A stretch of 6,522 nt of DNA from JACQCE01 sp041484905 (lineage in GTDB: Bacteria; Nitrospirota; Nitrospiria; JACQCE01): positions 1 through 6,522 of the forward strand of contig JBGPIL010000126.1 in NCBI GenBank assembly GCA_041484905.1. The letters are read 5' to 3'. Below the pieces are notes generated by a model, which saw only the letters and a program-made list of their open reading frames with translations, had not been told where the DNA came from and did not search any database. Within the stretch, counting starts at the first letter, position 1, and each line of letters opens with the position of its first letter. The position numbers and the translations under genes are program-made. Below, one piece after another: positions 1-6,129 of the stretch.

Positions 1-1685
1 AGCTCGAGGTCGCCATCACGCTGGATGATCCGCGCCTGACGGCGGAGGGTACCATCGGCATCCGCGATGACGCCCCCGCTACGTTACGCGTGCGCGTTAC
101 GCAATTTCCATTGGCCCTGTTGTTGCGGCTGTTTGTTCCCGCCTGGCCGGAGCAGATTACGCTGACCGCCTCGGGCGAGGGAGAACTGACCGGCGGCCTC
201 CTTCACCCCGCAGACCTGAGCGGCCGCCTCAGTTTCTCGGCACTGGCTGCGCAACTTGCCGGTTACCCCATCGCCAACGACGGGCCCGTTGAATTTGCGT
301 TACAAAACGGCCGGGTGACAGCGCAACAGGTCCGGTTCACGGGTGAAGGTACGACGCTGACCGCAGAAGGCAGTCTGACACTCACGGAGCGGTACGATCT
401 GTTCATCCACGGCGAGGCGGAATTGGCTATTCTCCGTCTTTTTTTTCCTGGAATCTCCTACGGAAGAGGGAAGGCCTATCTTGCCTTACAGATCACGGAT
501 CGCTGGCTCGATCCCAGGATGGCCGGCGGTATCAGCATTCAAAACGGCCAGCTCCGCTTGGAAGCGGTCGATCAGCCGTTGACCGTCGCCTATGCCGGAC
601 TGGTGTTCGACGGCCAGCAACTGGTGCTCGATGATCTGCACGGCGGCATCGGCAAAGGGACCGTGGAGGCGTCGGGCCGCGTGGGATTGCGCGGCCTGCA
701 CCCCACGCAGTACCGCGTCCTGATGGAGGTCAGCGGCGTGCCGATCGCCCCAATCGAAGGGCTGTCCGGAGTTGTCGACGGTTCCCTCTGGCTACAGGGC
801 GAATGGCCGGATCCTGAACGCGCCGGGGAAGGCCGTCATCTGCTCAAAGGCGATCTGCAGTTGGTCCGAGCTACCTATGTCAAACGCATCGATTTGAAAA
901 CGATCCTGAAGGAGCAGCCGGGCTTCGATGCGGTGACGCTCTCGCTGCCATCGTTTCTGAACACCGTGATGTTGCAGGTGCATGTTTGGGGCCGCCAGGC
1001 CATCTGGATTCGGAACAACATCGCCACGCTCCCGCTGGATATCGACCTGGAAGCACGGGGCACCGTCGAGCATCCCGTCATCATCGGACGCGTCTTCACC
1101 ACCGGCGGCACCTTCACCTTCCTGCACACACCGTTTAAGGTGTCTCAGGGATCGATTGATTTTCTCGATCCCAAACAGACGCGCCCTGTGATCGATCTGA
1201 AAGCCAGCGCCACGGCAAGGAACTATCAGATCGACCTGGCGCTGACCGGCACGCCCGAGCATATCGACTTGGCGCTGTCATCCGATCCGGTGCTCAGCCA
1301 GGCCGATATCCTGTCGGTGATGACGGTCGGCCGCACCTCGGAGGAGGTCAGCACGGTGGGCGCCGGCTACGTGGCCACCAACGAAGCCGCCGCGCTGCTT
1401 GTGAACGAACTGTTTGAGGAGCGCGCACAACAATTCGGCATCGACCGTTTTCAAGTCGATTCGGCGGTAGATCGGTCGGGATTCACGGTGGGCCCGCAAC
1501 TGACCATTGGGAAGGAACTCCTCGATCACCACCTGCTTTTTCTCTACTCGCAACCCCTGGATCCGACCACGCAACCGGCCTATCGATTGGAGTACGAAAT
1601 CAACCGTCACATCTCATTGATCGGCGAAGGGGACGAAAGCGGCCGTCTCGGCGGCGACGTCAAGTTTCGATTTGATTTCCGATAG
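1..1685 (+). CDS. tamB: TamB/DUF490 family translocation and assembly protein, C-terminal part (5' truncated by window)
   Basis: The reading frame is open from the first complete codon (position 3) to TAG at 1683-1685, giving 560 visible residues, so this is a gene cut by the window edge; the GTG at 90 is just an internal codon. The protein is built of repeated short amphipathic strands of the 'G.l.l..g.v......G.i' type, as expected for the long beta-groove of TamB/AsmA-like proteins. Family hallmarks lie in the last third: GTVEHPVI..RV..TGGTF (about 1059-1115), SQGSIDFLDP (about 1143-1172), a P-x-IDLKASATA stretch, and SSDPVLSQADILSVM..GR (1278-1334), which is the typical DUF490 signature. 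It ends in an aromatic beta-strand (KFRFDFR). TamB proteins span the periplasm from an inner-membrane anchor and work with an Omp85 partner in outer-membrane protein or lipid delivery. The next gene is exactly such a partner and overlaps this one by 14 nt. The missing N-terminus should carry the membrane anchor. Family assignment is firm; the transported substrate is unknown. Confidence 0.92.
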   Translation, partial: LEVAITLDDPRLTAEGTIGIRDDAPATLRVRVTQFPLALLLRLFVPAWPEQITLTASGEGELTGGLLHPADLSGRLSFSALAAQLAGYPIANDGPVEFALQNGRVTAQQVRFTGEGTTLTAEGSLTLTERYDLFIHGEAELAILRLFFPGISYGRGKAYLALQITDRWLDPRMAGGISIQNGQLRLEAVDQPLTVAYAGLVFDGQQLVLDDLHGGIGKGTVEASGRVGLRGLHPTQYRVLMEVSGVPIAPIEGLSGVVDGSLWLQGEWPDPERAGEGRHLLKGDLQLVRATYVKRIDLKTILKEQPGFDAVTLSLPSFLNTVMLQVHVWGRQAIWIRNNIATLPLDIDLEARGTVEHPVIIGRVFTTGGTFTFLHTPFKVSQGSIDFLDPKQTRPVIDLKASATARNYQIDLALTGTPEHIDLALSSDPVLSQADILSVMTVGRTSEEVSTVGAGYVATNEAAALLVNELFEERAQQFGIDRFQVDSAVDRSGFTVGPQLTIGKELLDHHLLFLYSQPLDPTTQPAYRLEYEINRHISLIGEGDESGRLGGDVKFRFDFR

Positions 1686-4608
1686 CAGAGGATATCGATC
1701 TCGGCGGCGCGCCGCGTGGCTACCAGCGCTGGGGGGGATTTTTGTCCTTGCGCTGGTGATCATCCTGCCGGCCAATCCGGCCACGCCGCAGACGGGTCCG
1801 ACGCCCGCCGCCCCGCCTGCCGACGGGCCGTTCTTTGACGGTCAACTGATCACCGCCGTCATCATCGATACCCGAACGCGCTTTGACGCCAACGAGCTGC
1901 TGAAGCTGACCGGCATCGGCGCCGGCCGCCGCTTCGATGCCAAGGCGGTCCGCGCCAGCATCAATCGACTCTATGAGACCGGTCTGTTCGCCCTGATCGC
2001 CGTCGAGGCGGAGCCGGCGGCCAATGGCATTTCACTCGTCTACCATCTGGGGGCCAAGCAGCGGCTCCGCGATTTGACGGTCACCGGCCGCGTCCTCTCA
2101 TTTTCCGTCCGCGAGCTCCGCAACGCACTGCAACTCACCGTCGGCGACGAATTCAGTCGCGAACAGCTCGAAGCGGCCCTGGGTCGCCTGCTGCAATTCT
2201 ACACCCGCCAGGGCTACATGCAGACCCGCGTCACGCCAACCGTGACGACGCAACCGAATCAGGCCGATGTCCGTCTCCTGATCACGGTGGATGAGGGGCA
2301 ACCGGCGTTGATCGGTCTCTTAACGCTCTCAGGCCAGCTGGGCCTGCCCGAGGCCGCCGTGCGGAGGCGTCTCGATTTGACCCCTGGCGCGCGGTACACC
2401 GCCGCCGAAATCGACGAACGAATCACCGAACTCCATCTGCTCTATACCGAAGAAGATTTTCTGCTCGCCGCCATCAACCCGCCGGCGGCGCACTACGAGC
2501 CGGCCACTAATGCCGTCGCGCTGACCCTTACCGTGCACGCGGGCCCGCGCGTGACGATCAGCTTCCCCGGCAATCCCTATTGGTTCTCGTCGGCACAGCT
2601 GCGCGAACGCGTGCTGATTCAGGCCGAGCAAAGTGTGGAGGAAGACGTTCTGGAGGCCAGCGCCGACCGGATCCGGACCCTGCTGCGCGAGGATGGATAC
2701 CTGGCGGTCATCGTCAACGCCGCGCGGGCGGATTCACCCAATCACGAACGGGCCGCCGTGACCTTTCAGATCAACGCGGGCCCGCGGTTCAAGGTGGGGC
2801 GGTTGATCGTCACCGGCGCGCAGCAGAACAATCAGTCGCAGTGGCGCGCGCCACTCGCCATGCGCCCCTCCGTGCTGGGACTGATCCATCCGCGCTTCAG
2901 TCCCATCGCGTGGGACGAGGCTTTGGCCCGCGTGCGTCAATGGTACGGCGAGCACGGCTACGTGTCCGCCGTCGTCGAGGGCCGCCAAACATTGCGGGTC
3001 CGGCAGGGGACGGTCGATCTGACCATCGCCGTCCAGGAGGGTGTGCAAACGCACATCGCCGATATTGTCTTCACCGGCAACACCCACATCCCCGACGATC
3101 TGCTCCAAAAGGTGATTCGCGCCCGCGTTGATCAACCGTACGATCCCGCTCAGGCAAGGGCCGACCGGCTGGCGTTGCTCGCTCTTTATGCCGGCAAAGG
3201 CTATCTTGACACCACCGTCACGCTGGAGGCCCAGCTAAACGAGTCACACACAGAGGCGACGCTGCCCTTTGTGATCGCGGAGGGCCGCCCGACCTTTGTG
3301 GGAACGATTACCATCGAAGGCAACGAACGGACGGACGAGACCGTCCTCAGACGGGAATTGCTGATTCATCCGGGCGATCCGTACAATTACGAAACCATCC
3401 TGCGCAGCCGCCACAATCTGTCCCGGCTGGGGATTTTTCAAGACATCACACTCCAGCCGATCGAGCCCCTGCGGACCGAACTGTTGCGGGATTTGAAACT
3501 GTCGGTCACGGAACGGCCGGCCGGCAGCGTGGAGTTCGGTGCGGGATTCGCGACGGAGGAGAAGCTTCGCGGCTTTCTGCAACTGTCCCACAGAAATCTG
3601 GCCGGGACCGGCCGGCGGGCCAGTGTCCGTGTCGAGGCCGATTTCATCGAGCAACGCTATCTGCTCAACTATGTCGAACCCTGGGTGGCCGGCCTGCCAC
3701 TCGATCTCCGGCTGACCACGCTCTACGAAATCAAAGAGGAGGTCACGTTCAAGCGGCAAACCTACGGCGGCACGGCCGGCTTCGACAAGGAGCTGACCGA
3801 CAAACTGAGGTTCTCGCTCCTCTACCGCTACACGAGAAATCGGTTCACCATCGATCCGGGTGCGATCCTGCCGCCGGTCGACTTGAAACGCGTGAACATC
3901 GGCAGTCTGACGCCCGGATTGATTTTTGATCTGCGCGATGACCCGTTCAATCCCACGCGCGGATCGATCCACAGCCTGACATTCGAGGACGCCGCGCTCA
4001 CGCTGGGGTCCGAAGTCCAGTTCGTCAAAGCCACCGCGTCGAGCAGCTGGTTTTTCAGTCCCCATCCCGCGGTCGTCTTCGCGGTTTCCGCACGCGGCGG
4101 CATCGCCAAACAGTTCGGGAGCACCGTGCTCGTCCCGCTCAGCGAGCGATTCTACTTGGGTGGTCTGAGCACCCTCAGAGGGTATCGACAGGATACGGTA
4201 GGCGTCCTGCATCTGATCAAGGACGGTCTGGGCAACACTGTCACCGACTCCAGTTCGACGCTGTCAGCCAGCGGCGAACCGATCGGAGGCAACGTCATGT
4301 TGCTCACGAATGTCGAGGCGCGGATCGCCTTGCCGGCCCATTTCGGCCTGGTGCTCTTCCTCGACGGCGGGAACGTCTGGGCCAAACCCAACTCCGTCGA
4401 TCTGCATGAGATGAAATTTTCGATTGGCGCAGGGATCAGGTATAATACACCGGTGGGGCCATTGCGACTGGACTGGGGGTATAAGCTGAGACGTGAAGAG
4501 GTCCCCACCATTCCCAATCCAGCTCCAAGTCCCCCCGATATTCCTGACACGGTTCACATCGATGAAAGTCCGTATGAATTCCACTTCACGCTGGGCAATG
4601 CATTTTAA
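1672..4608 (+). CDS. bamA: Omp85/BamA-TamA family outer-membrane assembly protein with seven predicted POTRA domains
   Basis: This 978-residue protein is complete. Residues 11-40 form a signal peptide (RSRRR, then a hydrophobic core at about 18-32, no lipobox). Seven POTRA-like repeats follow at about 55-129, 130-209, 211-291, 292-371, 372-458, 459-539 and 540-616. Each has the pattern beta-strand ending in TG/EG/PG, two helices, G-Y/F, strands, and an (A/E)G-(P/R/Q) boundary. The barrel covers about 617-978, with D-L-R-D-D-P-F-N-P-T-R-G at 753-764, the loop-6 LRGY motif at 835-838, LFLDGGNVW at 895-903, GAGIRYNTPVGP at 919-930 and a C-terminal beta-signal ending in Phe. It should insert or assemble outer-membrane proteins, or act as the TAM partner of the overlapping upstream TamB. 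BamA usually has five POTRAs and TamA three, so this is an enlarged version. The TTG at 1672 is the only usable start between the in-frame stop at 1618 and the signal peptide; a GTG at 1756 would destroy the signal sequence. No good Shine-Dalgarno is present, suggesting coupling to tamB. Family is certain; BamA versus TamA role, and hence the symbol, is not settled. Confidence 0.93.
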   Translation: MISDSRGYRSRRRAAWLPALGGIFVLALVIILPANPATPQTGPTPAAPPADGPFFDGQLITAVIIDTRTRFDANELLKLTGIGAGRRFDAKAVRASINRLYETGLFALIAVEAEPAANGISLVYHLGAKQRLRDLTVTGRVLSFSVRELRNALQLTVGDEFSREQLEAALGRLLQFYTRQGYMQTRVTPTVTTQPNQADVRLLITVDEGQPALIGLLTLSGQLGLPEAAVRRRLDLTPGARYTAAEIDERITELHLLYTEEDFLLAAINPPAAHYEPATNAVALTLTVHAGPRVTISFPGNPYWFSSAQLRERVLIQAEQSVEEDVLEASADRIRTLLREDGYLAVIVNAARADSPNHERAAVTFQINAGPRFKVGRLIVTGAQQNNQSQWRAPLAMRPSVLGLIHPRFSPIAWDEALARVRQWYGEHGYVSAVVEGRQTLRVRQGTVDLTIAVQEGVQTHIADIVFTGNTHIPDDLLQKVIRARVDQPYDPAQARADRLALLALYAGKGYLDTTVTLEAQLNESHTEATLPFVIAEGRPTFVGTITIEGNERTDETVLRRELLIHPGDPYNYETILRSRHNLSRLGIFQDITLQPIEPLRTELLRDLKLSVTERPAGSVEFGAGFATEEKLRGFLQLSHRNLAGTGRRASVRVEADFIEQRYLLNYVEPWVAGLPLDLRLTTLYEIKEEVTFKRQTYGGTAGFDKELTDKLRFSLLYRYTRNRFTIDPGAILPPVDLKRVNIGSLTPGLIFDLRDDPFNPTRGSIHSLTFEDAALTLGSEVQFVKATASSSWFFSPHPAVVFAVSARGGIAKQFGSTVLVPLSERFYLGGLSTLRGYRQDTVGVLHLIKDGLGNTVTDSSSTLSASGEPIGGNVMLLTNVEARIALPAHFGLVLFLDGGNVWAKPNSVDLHEMKFSIGAGIRYNTPVGPLRLDWGYKLRREEVPTIPNPAPSPPDIPDTVHIDESPYEFHFTLGNAF
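4441..4446 (+). promoter_or_regulatory. Candidate internal sigma-70 -10 box (TATAAT)
   Basis: A perfect TATAAT sits inside the last part of the Omp85 gene, 116 nt upstream of the chosen ATG of the TPR-peptidase gene. The best -35 at 17-nt spacing is poor (TTTCGA at 4418-4423, 3 of 6 matches), and there is no extended -10 TG. The bases also encode a conserved barrel strand (R-Y-N-T), so the match could be pure coding coincidence. If real, it would give genes 3 and 4 expression independent of tamB and the Omp85 gene. Confidence 0.2.
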
Positions 4609-6127
4609 CGCGTGCCGGCCGGCCGTGTATTCATCGAGCACCGGCCGGGCGCCGGCCGGCCTCCTCCTGTTGCTGACGGCCATCACGTTGTTCTTGAGCG
4701 TGTTGACCATCGAGTTCCTGACGCGCTCGCCCCGTCCAATCGAGCCCGCGGTTTTGACGGCCGTAGCCCCGACGCCCCCCATTTCGCCGTCACCCCAAAC
4801 CGCCACAACCACCGAGTCCTCCATCGAGTCCCCCATCACATCAGATGATACCGCCATCCAGCCGCTGCTCCCGCTGGCATCCCCCACCCGGTCCCTCGCC
4901 GTCAGCTCATCTCCGGCGCCGCAGTTGCAGCCGGCGGAGCCGACCGCGCCCCGACCGGATGCCGACAATGTCGAGGGAGCCTCGGCCTACGAAGCGGGCC
5001 GCTACCGAGACGCCGTGCGGGCGTTCGAACGGGCGCTGGCCCGACAACCCGACAATGCCGTACTGCGTCACAACATGGCGGCCGCGACCGCCGCGCTTGG
5101 CTGGGACGCGATCAGCAACCGCGATCCCGACGAAGCGATCCGGCAGTTTCGAGCAGCGATCGACTATGATCGGACGGAAGCCAGCCTGTACGCCGGGTTG
5201 GGCGCGGCCTATCAACTCCGCCGGGAGTCGTCACGAGCGATTGAGTCGTTTCGGGCGGCGGTGGCGCTGGATCCGACGAGGGGCGAGCTCTACGAGACGC
5301 TGGCCGACCTGCTCTACCAGCGCAACCAGCTGGGGGACGCCATCGCATTGCTGACATCGGCCATGCAACGGGTGCGCGAGCCGGACCGCCTCTCCCCGCT
5401 GCTGGCCAAAATGACCCGGGAGCAGTCGCTGCAAAACCGGTTTTTGCAAGCCGGCACGCGCCATTTTTTGCTCCAATTCGACGGCGGCGAGAACCGGGAG
5501 ATGGCCTACCTGATCCTGGACATTCTGGAGCTTGCCTACCGCGACGTCGGGCAGGCTTTCGGCCTTTTTCCCGATGAGGAGATCACCGTCATCCTGTACA
5601 ACAACGAGCAGTTCCGTGACGTCACGCAGACACCGAGCTGGACCAATGGCGTCTATGACGGGAAAATCAGGCTGCCCGCTGGCGGCGCCGCTCCGGATCG
5701 CGCCATCATGGCGAGGATTCTCTATCACGAATACACCCACGTCATCGTGCATGAACTGTCGGAGAGCCGCGCGCCGACGTGGCTGAACGAGGGGCTCGCG
5801 GTCTATTTCGAGGGACTGGCATCGGGTAATCTTCCGGGCTCCCAGGAGGCGGCCCGCTCGCTCGCCCGGCTCCCCGCAGGCACCCTCATTCCGCTCACGA
5901 CATTGCATGGATCGTTTCTGAAATTCTCATCAGATCAGGCGGCCATTGCCTACACCGAAAGTCTCTCCGCGACCCAGTATCTGATCAACCGATACGGCCT
6001 GCCACGGGTGAAAGAATTACTGCAGCAGCTCTCAGCCAGCCGCCCGTTCGAGCGGACGTTTGAAGCGGTCTTCTTCCTTCCCTATCCAGAGTTTCAACAC
6101 CGCTGGCAGGACACGCTGACGTCTTGA
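4562..6127 (+). CDS. Membrane-anchored TPR protein with C-terminal peptidase MA-like zinc metallopeptidase domain
   Basis: From ATG 4562 the protein has 521 residues. A single hydrophobic segment (about 31-53, rich in L, T and I) follows a short basic N-terminus and probably anchors it in the inner membrane with the rest in the periplasm. Residues 55-132 are a Pro/Ser/Thr-rich flexible linker. Four TPR-like units lie at about 136-169, 170-206, 207-240 and 241-274; the second carries a small insertion. The C-terminal domain (about 288-521) has HEYTH at 389-393 and a likely third zinc ligand, E410, in WLNEGLA, the gluzincin arrangement of the peptidase MA-like family, plus the preceding YDGKIRLPAGG. 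All residues needed for activity appear present. The start is uncertain: the frame opens at GTG 4493 (116-nt overlap with the Omp85 gene), with ATGs at 4562, 4574 and 4598 (47-, 35- and 11-nt overlaps) and no convincing ribosome site at any. Position next to Omp85/TamB genes suggests envelope protein processing or quality control; the substrate is unknown. Confidence 0.85.
   Translation: MKVRMNSTSRWAMHFNACRPAVYSSSTGRAPAGLLLLLTAITLFLSVLTIEFLTRSPRPIEPAVLTAVAPTPPISPSPQTATTTESSIESPITSDDTAIQPLLPLASPTRSLAVSSSPAPQLQPAEPTAPRPDADNVEGASAYEAGRYRDAVRAFERALARQPDNAVLRHNMAAATAALGWDAISNRDPDEAIRQFRAAIDYDRTEASLYAGLGAAYQLRRESSRAIESFRAAVALDPTRGELYETLADLLYQRNQLGDAIALLTSAMQRVREPDRLSPLLAKMTREQSLQNRFLQAGTRHFLLQFDGGENREMAYLILDILELAYRDVGQAFGLFPDEEITVILYNNEQFRDVTQTPSWTNGVYDGKIRLPAGGAAPDRAIMARILYHEYTHVIVHELSESRAPTWLNEGLAVYFEGLASGNLPGSQEAARSLARLPAGTLIPLTTLHGSFLKFSSDQAAIAYTESLSATQYLINRYGLPRVKELLQQLSASRPFERTFEAVFFLPYPEFQHRWQDTLTS
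4614..4661 (+). repeat. Paired GC-rich palindromes (GCCGGCCGGCC twice) with hairpin potential at the gene 2/gene 3 junction
   Basis: The 11-mer GCCGGCCGGCC occurs at 4614-4624 and again at 4651-4661; its first ten bases are self-complementary. A compact hairpin can form from CCGGCCGG at 4641-4648 and 4652-4659 with a 3-nt loop, competing with pairing between the two distant copies. The cluster begins 6 nt after the Omp85 stop codon and lies in the N-terminal codons of the peptidase gene. No T-run follows, so it is not a terminator. It may only reflect Arg/Pro/Ala/Gly codons in GC-rich DNA. Confidence 0.45.
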
Positions 6128-6129
6128 TC

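Noticed and set aside
90..92. GTG as the real start of the first gene
   Set aside because: The frame is open without a stop to the window edge, and the upstream residues continue the same beta-rich TamB pattern, so the gene is truncated by the window.
439..446. Run of eight T residues as a terminator
   Set aside because: No GC-rich hairpin precedes it and it lies mid-gene encoding Leu-Phe-Phe. Polymerase slippage there is conceivable but nothing in the flanking frame suggests a used frameshift.
3244..4212. Long antisense open frame (322 residues) opposite the Omp85 barrel
   Set aside because: It lies wholly inside a well-supported gene, its translation has no recognisable domain or membrane pattern, and long antisense frames are common opposite GC-rich coding DNA.
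4264..4968. Antisense frame (234 residues) across the Omp85/peptidase junction
   Set aside because: Low-complexity Gly/Val/Ser composition, overlapping two real genes; looks like a shadow of the Pro/Ser/Thr-rich linker.
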